The position numbers were made by a program, and so were the translations under genes. Positions 1 through 6,075 of a stretch of DNA of 9,263 nucleotides are shown piece after piece. Positions within the stretch are counted from its first letter, which is position 1. Every line of letters starts with the position of its first letter. Source of the stretch: Bacillota bacterium (GTDB lineage Bacteria; Bacillota; Dethiobacteria; DTU022). Under the pieces are notes generated by a model that was not told where the DNA came from, made no database searches, and saw only the letters and a program-made list of their open reading frames with translations. The DNA is taken from assembly GCA_012510305.1 (NCBI GenBank), contig JAAZIE010000324.1, positions 1 to 9,263 of the forward strand, given 5' to 3'.

Positions 1-273
1 CATGACCTCAAGCGCGTTCTCCTGGTCTGCCGGCAGTTTGAAGTTCCCGCTGCCGTCTGCATCAACCGCTGCGACCTCGATGAAGCGAACACCCAGGCGA
101 TCGAGGCCTTCTGTGCCGCAGAATCTGTTCCGGTGGCGGCGAAGATACCGTTCTACCGGGAGATTACCGAGGCTCTCATCGAGGCCCGGCCGGTGGTGAG
201 CTACACCCGCGGCCCGGCGGCCGGCGATATTGCCCGCCTCTGGGACAATATTTCCGCCAACGGTTCTCCGTAA
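1..273 (+). CDS. MinD/Mrp-type P-loop ATPase, C-terminal fragment
   Basis: The frame is open from base 1 and ends at TAA 271-273, leaving the last 90 residues of a protein that begins outside the window. The fragment has the C-terminal fold of the MinD/ParA-like ATPases linked to Fe-S work. It includes a hydrophobic strand followed by the VCINRCDL segment, which corresponds to the nucleotide-base-contacting N-x-x-D region of the family. It also has the IPFYREITEALIEARPVV segment near the end, typical of MinD-superfamily ATPases that carry an inserted ferredoxin domain. The Walker A motif and any ferredoxin cysteines would be upstream and cannot be seen. The NifU-like scaffold gene starts 25 bases downstream, so an Fe-S cluster or metallocofactor assembly role is likely by context. 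Family assignment is fairly secure; the exact role is inference. Confidence 0.75.
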   Translation, partial: HDLKRVLLVCRQFEVPAAVCINRCDLDEANTQAIEAFCAAESVPVAAKIPFYREITEALIEARPVVSYTRGPAAGDIARLWDNISANGSP

Positions 274-298
274 ACTTCAAGCCAGGGCAGGTGCGCTG

Positions 299-697
299 AT
301 GAAAACTGTGGATTATTCGGAAAAGCTGATCGAGCACTTTCAAAATCCCAGGAATGTAGGGCGGCTCCCGCGGCCGGACGGCACCGGCGTCATCGGCGAC
401 CCTTCGTGCGGGGACTGCCTGCGAATCTTTATCAAGGTGAAGAACAACCGGCTGGCAAAGATAAAATTTGAGGCCTACGGTTGTCCGGCGGCCATCGCCA
501 CGACCAGCATGCTCACGGAGATGGCCCTGGGGAAAACCCTTGACGAGGCCCTGGCGATTAAGCCGCAGGAGGTCGCCGGAGCGCTGGGCGGTCTTTCCGC
601 CCAGAAATTGCACTGCTCCAACCTGGGGACGGCGGCCCTTTACCAGGCCGTTTGCCTGTACCGGCAGCAGCAGCCCCGGCCGCGGAAAGACCGATGA
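299..697 (+). CDS. NifU/IscU-type iron-sulfur cluster scaffold protein
   Basis: A 132-residue cytoplasmic scaffold that would assemble a Fe-S cluster and hand it to apoproteins. All ligands of the IscU fold are present at the expected places: Cys37 and Asp39 in PSCGD, Cys62 in the YGCPAAIATTS segment, and His105-Cys106 in LHCSNLG. The N-terminal YSEKLIEHFQNPRNVG signature is also typical of the family. The length matches stand-alone scaffolds, without the C-terminal NifU or thioredoxin-like extensions. ATG 299 is chosen because AGGTG lies 5 bases upstream and the protein then starts at the conserved region. An in-frame ATG at 230 would overlap the upstream ATPase by 44 bases and add an unconserved tail. 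No cysteine desulfurase is visible here. Its place between an ATPase and a COG1237 hydrolase suggests a specialised rather than a general scaffold. Confidence 0.9.
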   Translation: MKTVDYSEKLIEHFQNPRNVGRLPRPDGTGVIGDPSCGDCLRIFIKVKNNRLAKIKFEAYGCPAAIATTSMLTEMALGKTLDEALAIKPQEVAGALGGLSAQKLHCSNLGTAALYQAVCLYRQQQPRPRKDR

Positions 698-778
698 TCA
701 AACAAAGGAGCCTCTTGTTTTGCGGCCCCATTTTGCTTTTACCCGCCGCCCGGGCCCGGATGGAAAATGATGAAAGAG

Positions 779-786
779 AAGGTGAG
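779..786 (+). promoter_or_regulatory. Strong Shine-Dalgarno placed for an ATC start at 792
   Basis: AAGGTGAG is a near-consensus ribosome site. Five bases after it comes ATC at 792, in frame with the MBL protein. The neighbouring ATGs at 760, 767 and 770 lie in other frames and reach stops by 826. The site decides the start of the following gene. The 698-791 stretch otherwise holds only a 39-codon out-of-frame reading frame (694-813). Confidence 0.5.
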
Positions 787-791
787 CTCCC

Positions 792-1640
792 ATCGCCGGC
801 GGGATCAAGATAACCACGATCTGTGAAAACACGGCCTCCCGTGCCGGCCTGCTGGGCGAGCACGGGCTGGCCGTGCTCATTGAGGCAGAGGGGCGGAGAT
901 TCCTTTTTGATACCGGGGCCGGCGCCACGCTGACCGGCAACGCGAAAGCCCTGGGGCTGGATTTAAGCCGCATCGACGCCGTTATTTTGAGCCATGGACA
1001 CTACGATCATACCGGCGGCCTGGAAGCGGTTTTAAAAATGAAGGACCGCGACAGCCTGCCGGTCTACGCGCATCCCGGTATTTTTGAGCAGAAATATGCC
1101 CTGCGGCAGGGCCAAGAGCCCCGCTACATCGGGATGCCCCGGCTGCGCGGCGAACTGGAGACCCTGGGGGCTCGTTTTGAACTCGAACGGGGAGCGCAGC
1201 GCCCGGGCGGCGGGATCCTCATCACCGGAGAAATCCCCCGGAGCCCGGAAGCAAAGCCGCCGGGCCCTTCATTTTTGCTTAAAACGGGAGACAGCTTCAC
1301 CGAAGATGAGCTCCTCGATGACCAGGCCCTGGTGATGGAGAGCGGCGCCGGTCTCGTTGTCCTGCTGGGCTGCGCCCACGCCGGGGTGATCGCCACCCTG
1401 GATCAGGTTCTCGCCCTCACCGGCCGGAGCGAAATCTACGCCCTCCTGGGGGGCATGCACCTTCTCCATACCCCCGCCGGCCTGCTGAAGACTGTAATCT
1501 CCCGCCTGGAACGCTATAATTTGCAGGTGGTGGCTCCCTGCCACTGCACCGGTCTCCGGGCCACCTGTGCGCTGCAGGCGGTTTTCGGAGAAAAATGTCT
1601 CGAGCACAAAACCGGCAGCGTTTTCACATTTCCTCTTTAG
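792..1640 (+). CDS. COG1237-type metallo-beta-lactamase-fold hydrolase (start codon uncertain)
   Basis: A cytoplasmic metal-dependent hydrolase of the family annotated as 7,8-dihydropterin-6-methyl-4-(beta-D-ribofuranosyl)aminobenzene-5'-phosphate synthase (COG1237). With a start at 792 it has 282 residues. The metal site shows as SHGHYDHTGG (His68, His70, Asp72, His73), GCAHAG (His196), GGMHLL (His223) and PCHCTG (His251). The N-terminal conserved block ITTICENTA and a GEHGL segment are encoded upstream of the first canonical start codon in this frame, GTG 873. A start at 873 would therefore remove the first beta strand. No ATG, GTG or TTG lies between the in-frame stop at 783 and 873, yet an excellent ribosome site precedes ATC 792. 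The start may be a genuine ATC, an ATG altered by mutation or sequencing error, or the result of a small frameshift. The gene follows the Fe-S scaffold, probably in one transcript. The substrate is unknown. Confidence 0.8.
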   Translation: MAGGIKITTICENTASRAGLLGEHGLAVLIEAEGRRFLFDTGAGATLTGNAKALGLDLSRIDAVILSHGHYDHTGGLEAVLKMKDRDSLPVYAHPGIFEQKYALRQGQEPRYIGMPRLRGELETLGARFELERGAQRPGGGILITGEIPRSPEAKPPGPSFLLKTGDSFTEDELLDDQALVMESGAGLVVLLGCAHAGVIATLDQVLALTGRSEIYALLGGMHLLHTPAGLLKTVISRLERYNLQVVAPCHCTGLRATCALQAVFGEKCLEHKTGSVFTFPL

Positions 1641-1643
1641 CGG

Positions 1644-1694
1644 GCTGCAGTTTGCAGCACCCCCTGTTGAGCAATTGCGGTTCACCGCTGTTTT
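1644..1694 (+). terminator. Possible weak terminator after the COG1237 gene
   Basis: Two small hairpins follow the stop codon. The first is GCTGCA/TGCAGC with a 3-base loop (1644-1658). The second is GCGG-TTCA-CCGC (1677-1688), followed after two bases by TTTT. Neither is strong alone, but the position between two transcription units fits a terminator. Confidence 0.35.
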
Positions 1695-1712
1695 GCCTGC
1701 GCTTTCTTGCTG

Positions 1713-1740
1713 TTGCCGCGCGCCCTCTCCCGGATAATAT
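1713..1740 (+). promoter_or_regulatory. Candidate sigma-A promoter for the LACTB2-like MBL gene
   Basis: TTGCCG (1713-1718) is separated by 16 bases from TAATAT (1735-1740), inside a local A+T-rich patch in GC-rich DNA. This would give a leader of about 110 bases before ATG 1858. An alternative -10 (GATAAT at 1733) overlaps the same patch. The assignment is by pattern only. Confidence 0.4.
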
Positions 1741-1857
1741 GATAAAATTAAGAAAAGTTTTATTTTAAGCTGAGAAAGGGGTGCAGCCGTATCGCTTAGC
1801 CCAAGGAGAAAATGTTTTGGTCCTTATCCCAATACTGCAGATCAAAGGAGTTGAACC

Positions 1858-2838
1858 ATGAGTAAGCCGCTGGTTGAAGAAGTATTGCCCCGCCTTTTCC
1901 GGGCGGAGATTCCCCTGCCGAACAACCCGCTCCGGGCCACCAATTCCTACATTATCAAGGGCGAAGAGCGCAACCTCATCGTTGATACGGGGATGAACCG
2001 GAAAGAATGCCGCGAGGCCTTTGACGCCGTGCTGGAAAAGCTGCAGCTGGATCTGTCGCAAACTGATTTTTTTATTACCCATCTGCATGCCGATCACCTC
2101 GGGCTGGTCAGCGAACTGGCCGCAGCCTCTTCGCGCGTATTCTTTAACCGTCCCGATGCGCTCATCGCTTCCTTCAGCGATCTCTGGAAGCTGCTTTTTG
2201 GCGTTGCCCGGAAACACGGCTTCAGCGACAAGGAGCTGGAAGAAGCGCTCTCCAGGCACCCGGGATATCGCTACAGCCCCAGCGAGCCCGTTGATTTTGA
2301 GTTTCTCGAAGAAGGGGACGAACTTACATACGGGCCCTATACCTTTACCTGTATCCATACACCCGGCCATACGCCGGGGCACCTGTGCCTGTACGAGCGA
2401 TCCCGGAAGATCTTTATCTCCGGCGATCACATCCTCGGTGATATCACCCCCAATATTTCGGCCTGGGACGATGCCGAAAACCACCTGCTGCAATACCTGC
2501 AGAGCCTGGACAAGGTGTCCCGGATGGAGATAGAGCTTGTTTTGCCCGGCCACCGGCGGATCCTGACCGACAGCCGTAAAAGAATAGCCGAGCTGAAAGA
2601 GCATCACCATGAAAGGCTCGAAGAAGTCCTGGGGATTATCGAAAGAGAAGGGGCAAGCAGCGCTTACCGCATCGCTTCGCAGATGCAGTGGGATATTGAA
2701 GCTCCCGACTGGGCGCGCTTTCCCATCACCCAGAAGTGGTTTGCCATCGGCGAAGCGATCGCCCACCTGCGCTACCTTGAAGAAGCAGGTCAGATCCGGC
2801 GCAAAGAGCGAGAAGGCACCGTCCTCTTTTACACCTGA
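1858..2838 (+). CDS. MBL-fold hydrolase, glyoxalase II/LACTB2-like, with C-terminal winged-helix-like domain
   Basis: A 326-residue cytoplasmic metallo-hydrolase. It shows the di-metal glyoxalase II layout: THLHADHLG (His75, His77, Asp79, His80), HTPGHTPGH (His171), SGDHILG (Asp190) and LPGHR (His232). Residues about 245-326 are helical and end in a basic segment. This matches the extra C-terminal winged-helix-like domain of the LACTB2-type subfamily, which distinguishes it from plain glyoxalase II. AAAGGAG 7 bases before ATG 1858 supports the start. It has its own promoter region and is not closely related in sequence to the COG1237 protein just upstream. Relatives act on thioesters, RNA or phosphodiester-type substrates, so the reaction here cannot be named. 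A 17-codon reading frame (1812-1865) overlaps the start out of frame. The 152 bases after it hold no gene that I can support. Confidence 0.88.
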   Translation: MSKPLVEEVLPRLFRAEIPLPNNPLRATNSYIIKGEERNLIVDTGMNRKECREAFDAVLEKLQLDLSQTDFFITHLHADHLGLVSELAAASSRVFFNRPDALIASFSDLWKLLFGVARKHGFSDKELEEALSRHPGYRYSPSEPVDFEFLEEGDELTYGPYTFTCIHTPGHTPGHLCLYERSRKIFISGDHILGDITPNISAWDDAENHLLQYLQSLDKVSRMEIELVLPGHRRILTDSRKRIAELKEHHHERLEEVLGIIEREGASSAYRIASQMQWDIEAPDWARFPITQKWFAIGEAIAHLRYLEEAGQIRRKEREGTVLFYT

Positions 2839-2990
2839 ACGGGGGAGAAACCCGCCGCGCGGGCCGCACCGCTACCCCGGCCTTCAATTAAGCGGTGTTG
2901 ACCGGAAGCATATCTTTTGCCCGGAAAGGATTTGGGTGGCGCAGGGCGAATAATGCTCTATCGAGGCCACCAGGGAAAGAGGTGCCGTTT

Positions 2991-3680
2991 TTGATCGAGA
3001 TAGTGTCAGCGACAAAAGTTTACAAAACGGGCAGCCGCCCGGCGGTGGAAGAGGTGGATCTTCGTGTTGGGCGGGGTGAGTTTATCTTTCTCGCCGGCCC
3101 CATGGGAGCGGGAAAGACCACCCTGATCAAGCTTATTTCCTGCGAGGAGCGGCCCACGAAAGGGCAGATAAAATTTCTCGGCAGCGACACCGCTGCGTAC
3201 AAAGAGCGGCACCTGCTGCTCCACCGCCGGAAGATGGGCCTTGTTTTTCAAGATTTCCGGCTGCTCAAGAACAAAACAATCTATGAAAACGTGGCCCTCG
3301 CCCTCGTAGTTTCCGGCCGGCCGCCCCGGGAGATCAAAAGAAGGGTCCCGGTGGCCCTGGACCGGGTGGGCCTCTCCGGGAAAGAAAACTCTTTTCCCAG
3401 CGAACTCTCCGGCGGGGAGCAGCAGCGTGCCGGTATCGCCCGGGCCATCGTCAGGGAGCCGCTGGTGCTCCTGGCAGACGAGCCCACCGGTAACGTGGAC
3501 CGGGAAACCGCCCTGGGCCTGATGGAGCTCTTTGAAAGGATCAATGAAGGCGGCACCACGGTGCTTATCGCCACCCACGACAGGGATATGGTCGGCCGCT
3601 TTAAAAAACGGGTGGTCACCCTGGAACAGGGCCGGGTTGTGGGAGATGAACTGCAAGGGAGCTATGACCGTGTTCATTAA
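2991..3680 (+). CDS. ftsE: Cell-division ABC transporter ATP-binding protein FtsE
   Basis: FtsE is the cytoplasmic ATPase of the FtsEX complex, which converts ATP hydrolysis into activation of peptidoglycan hydrolysis outside the membrane. The 229-residue protein has Walker A GPMGAGKTT (36-44; Met38 where GPSGAGKST is usual), Q-loop Gln87 in VFQDFRLL, signature LSGGEQQR (139-146), Walker B VLLADEP (159-165), and the H-loop His196 in ATHD. VFQDFRLL and TIYENVALAL are FtsE-like rather than those of a general transporter. I chose TTG 2991 because AAAGAGGTG sits 6 bases upstream and the product then starts as MIEIVSATKVY, the usual FtsE beginning. GTG 2982 would add three residues, and an in-frame start at 2895 would add 32 unconserved ones. 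The 3' end overlaps ftsX. I see no convincing promoter at 2839-2990. Confidence 0.93.
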   Translation: MIEIVSATKVYKTGSRPAVEEVDLRVGRGEFIFLAGPMGAGKTTLIKLISCEERPTKGQIKFLGSDTAAYKERHLLLHRRKMGLVFQDFRLLKNKTIYENVALALVVSGRPPREIKRRVPVALDRVGLSGKENSFPSELSGGEQQRAGIARAIVREPLVLLADEPTGNVDRETALGLMELFERINEGGTTVLIATHDRDMVGRFKKRVVTLEQGRVVGDELQGSYDRVH

Positions 3681-4554
3681 TTACTTGGGCTACTGCTTAC
3701 GGCAGGCGATTATCTCGGTATCTCGCAACCGGTGGCTGGCCCTGGTCTCCGCGGCTATGATCGCGGTCGCCCTGGCCATCCTGGGGGGATTTCTCCTGGC
3801 AGCGGCAAACACCAACCAGGTGATGAAAAATGTCCAGTCGAACCTGGAGATCGCTGTTTTCCTTGACACCACCGCCGATATTCCGGAGCTGGAGGACAAG
3901 ATCGAGCAGCTCGAGGGTGTTACGAGCTTAAATTTCGTCGATAAGCACGCGGGCTTGCAAGAATTTGGCCGGTCCCTGGGCGACGAGGCCCTGCTCGAAG
4001 AGTTGACCGGGAAGAACAACCCCCTGCCCCATGCTTTCCTGGTGCGGGGGAGATCGGCGGGGCTGATTCCGGGCCTGGCCGGGCAGATCGAAGGCCTCTC
4101 AGGGGTGGAATCGGTCGACTACGGTGGCGAGCTGGTGCAAAACATTACCCGCATCTCCGGGTGGCTGAACAGTATCTCCATAGCGATCAGCGTCTTGCTG
4201 GCGGTGGGGGCGATCTTTCTTGTCGGCACCACCGTCCGCCTCTCAGTGGCGATTCGCCGGGAAGAGATCGAGATCATGAAACACCTGGGCGCCGGCAACC
4301 GGTTTATCCGTTTGCCTTTTTTGCTGGAAGGCCTGGCGATAGGTTTTACCGGAACCCTGGCCGCTCTTACCGTCCTGGGCCTGGCTTATCACCGCTTTGC
4401 CCTTTTCCTGATCCAAAGCTCTCCGCTTTTTTTCCTGCACCCGGTCACGGCGCCGGTCAAGCTGATTCTTATTTTCGGGGGGCTGCTCCTCCTGGGAATA
4501 GCCATGGGCGGCTTGGGCGGCATCTATTCAATCCGCCGGTTTTCGGGAGTTTAG
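3670..4554 (+). CDS. ftsX: Cell-division protein FtsX
   Basis: The membrane partner of FtsE. The 294-residue protein has the FtsX topology. A short cytoplasmic N-terminus is followed by TM1 (about 23-45), then an extracellular domain (about 46-165) with VFLDTTADIPELEDKI and a NPLPHAFLVR segment. Three more TM segments follow at about 168-190, 216-240 and 264-286. The cytoplasmic loop REEIEIMKHLGAGNRFIRLPFLLEG after TM2 is the coupling region that contacts FtsE. The start GTG 3670 is 8 bases after GGGAG; ATG 3664 is also in frame but only 2 bases from it. The gene overlaps ftsE by 11 bases, so translation is probably coupled. Its extracellular domain should bind the coiled coil of the next protein. 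No residues appear to be missing. Confidence 0.93.
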   Translation: MFINYLGYCLRQAIISVSRNRWLALVSAAMIAVALAILGGFLLAAANTNQVMKNVQSNLEIAVFLDTTADIPELEDKIEQLEGVTSLNFVDKHAGLQEFGRSLGDEALLEELTGKNNPLPHAFLVRGRSAGLIPGLAGQIEGLSGVESVDYGGELVQNITRISGWLNSISIAISVLLAVGAIFLVGTTVRLSVAIRREEIEIMKHLGAGNRFIRLPFLLEGLAIGFTGTLAALTVLGLAYHRFALFLIQSSPLFFLHPVTAPVKLILIFGGLLLLGIAMGGLGGIYSIRRFSGV

Positions 4555-4570
4555 TCAAAGGAGAGGTGGA

Positions 4571-5968
4571 ATGAAAATGCGGCGGCTGCGACCTGTTTCG
4601 GTTTTGAGCCTGGCCCTGCTGATGCTGCTGATGGCGTTAAGCGGTTACTATGCGGGGCCGGTGGAGGGCAGCGGGAGCGGCTCTTCTGCTGCCGAGATCG
4701 CCGAGCTGGAAGATATGATCGAGGCCCTCGATAAATCGATTGAAAACAGCCGGCGCAAGATGGATCGGCTGGAGGCAAAGATCGCCGCTGCGGAGAAGCA
4801 GATCGAAGCGGCCGGAAGAGAGATTGTTTCCGCCGAAGCCCGGCTCGAAGAAAGCACCAGGCTTTTCGGGCTGCGGGTGCGGAGCGTCTATATGGACGGG
4901 GGCATCTCTTACCTGGAAATTATTTTGGACGCGGATAACTTCGGCGACCTGATCGTCCGCTCGGCCTATCTTAAAAAAGTAGCGGACCGCGACGCCGACC
5001 TCATCGCCTCGATCAAGTGCGAGCGCAAGCTCATCGCCAAAAGAAAAAAGACCATTAAAAAGCGGTGTCGCGAGCTGGACGCCCTGATGAAGCGGGTCCG
5101 GGAAGAATATGCCCTGATTCTGGCCCAATGGGAGGAAAAAGAAAAACTCTTGAGGGAAGCCGGGGAGAAGACAGCCGGCTACAAGCCCGTCTACGGCGTG
5201 GTTCTCGACAACAGCCCGCCCGCCCGGCCGCATTCCGGGCTGGCCGAGGCCAACATGGTCTATGAATTCGAAGTTGAGGGGAAAATTACCCGCTACCTGG
5301 CCCTTTTCTCTTTTCTCCCCACCAAGGTCGGCCCCGTCCGCAGCGCCCGGACCCACAGTGCCACCCTGGCCCTGGAAAACGGCGTTCACTATATCTATGC
5401 CGGCGGAACCAAAGATGTCCTCAACATGATCTCCGGCTGGGGTTTAAGGAATACCAGCGCCCTGGCCTCGGGCAGCTCGGCGATCTACCGCAGCAGCGAC
5501 CGCAGGGCACCGCACAATCTCTACGTCAACCTGGCCCGCCTGGGCAAAGAGTCTCCTTCCGATGAGCCCCTGATCCGGCCGGCTTTTCTGGACCGGGAAG
5601 GGAAACCGGGCTCCACCGTTTCCCTGGTTTACAACTCTTTTACGCATATAAAATACAGCTATCGCCCGGGCTCGCGCGACTACCTGCGCCACTTGAACGG
5701 GCAGGCGCACCGGGATGCCGCCGGAAAAGAGATCACTGCGCGCAATGTCATTCTCCAGTATGTGCCCCACCCTTATGATTCCCGCGGGCGGACCACGCCC
5801 AACCTCATCGGGTCGGGCCCCATCGATTTCTACTCCATGGGACAGCGTTTCCGCGGCACCTGGAGCAAAAGCAGCCCCGCCGCACCGACTCAGTTCTACT
5901 ACTCCGACGGAAAACCGATCGAGATGGTCTACGGCCGCACCTGGATCCAGATCGTCCGCGGCGGTTGA
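4571..5968 (+). CDS. Secreted FtsEX-partner coiled coil fused to a DUF3048 (YerB-type) domain
   Basis: A 465-residue envelope protein. Residues 1-28 are a basic start plus a hydrophobic stretch (signal peptide or membrane anchor; no lipobox cysteine seen). Residues about 40-200 form a long charged coiled coil broken by a segment with VYMDGGISYLEIILDADNF (about 106-124). That break is a hallmark of the EnvC/PcsB coiled-coil proteins that bind FtsX. Residues about 204-462 match DUF3048. The N-terminal half shows VLDNSPPARPHSGLAEA, KVGPVRSAR (252-260), YAGG and APHNLY (313-318); the C-terminal half shows ARNVILQYV, LIGSGPIDFY and TWIQIV (457-462). No LytM/M23, CHAP or NlpC/P60 hydrolase domain is present. 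Two cysteines (150, 166) lie in the coil. AAAGGAG lies 7 bases before ATG 4571, and the gene starts 16 bases after ftsX. I infer that it is the extracellular effector or adaptor of this FtsEX. The activity of DUF3048 is unknown to me. Confidence 0.88.
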   Translation: MKMRRLRPVSVLSLALLMLLMALSGYYAGPVEGSGSGSSAAEIAELEDMIEALDKSIENSRRKMDRLEAKIAAAEKQIEAAGREIVSAEARLEESTRLFGLRVRSVYMDGGISYLEIILDADNFGDLIVRSAYLKKVADRDADLIASIKCERKLIAKRKKTIKKRCRELDALMKRVREEYALILAQWEEKEKLLREAGEKTAGYKPVYGVVLDNSPPARPHSGLAEANMVYEFEVEGKITRYLALFSFLPTKVGPVRSARTHSATLALENGVHYIYAGGTKDVLNMISGWGLRNTSALASGSSAIYRSSDRRAPHNLYVNLARLGKESPSDEPLIRPAFLDREGKPGSTVSLVYNSFTHIKYSYRPGSRDYLRHLNGQAHRDAAGKEITARNVILQYVPHPYDSRGRTTPNLIGSGPIDFYSMGQRFRGTWSKSSPAAPTQFYYSDGKPIEMVYGRTWIQIVRGG

Positions 5969-5995
5969 CCGGCAAGCCCGGGTAAATTGCAGCAG

Positions 5996-6032
5996 GGTGC
6001 ACCATGAAGCAAAGAGAGGATAAAAGTGCACT
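5996..6032 (+). promoter_or_regulatory. Pair of GTGCAC-centred palindromes upstream of the HAD gene
   Basis: GGTGCACC (5996-6003) and AGTGCACT (6025-6032) are both perfect 8-base palindromes sharing GTGCAC, with centres 29 bases apart (close to three helical turns). A TATAAC (6045-6050) follows 12 bases later and could be a -10 element, although no good -35 is seen. This fits a repressor or activator binding a paired site, but it is a pattern-only call. Confidence 0.3.
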
Positions 6033-6075
6033 GCAATAGAAGTATATAACAAGAAACAATAGGATGAGATCTAAC

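Noticed and set aside
230..298. Upstream ATG extension of the Fe-S scaffold
   Set aside because: It would overlap the ATPase gene, lacks a suitable ribosome site and adds residues not typical of the family.
1765..2766. Long - strand open frame opposite the LACTB2-like gene
   Set aside because: Shadow of a GC-rich real gene; the + strand has complete metal motifs and a good ribosome site, the - strand product has no recognisable family.
2895..2990. N-terminal extension of FtsE from the in-frame start at 2895
   Set aside because: The extra residues are not FtsE-like, while TTG 2991 has a strong ribosome site and gives the usual beginning and length.
3006..3677. - strand open frame opposite ftsE
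   Set aside because: Antisense shadow; the + strand encodes all ABC ATPase motifs.
4637..5389. - strand 250-codon frame opposite the coiled-coil/DUF3048 gene
   Set aside because: Antisense shadow caused by high GC third positions; no domain recognised.
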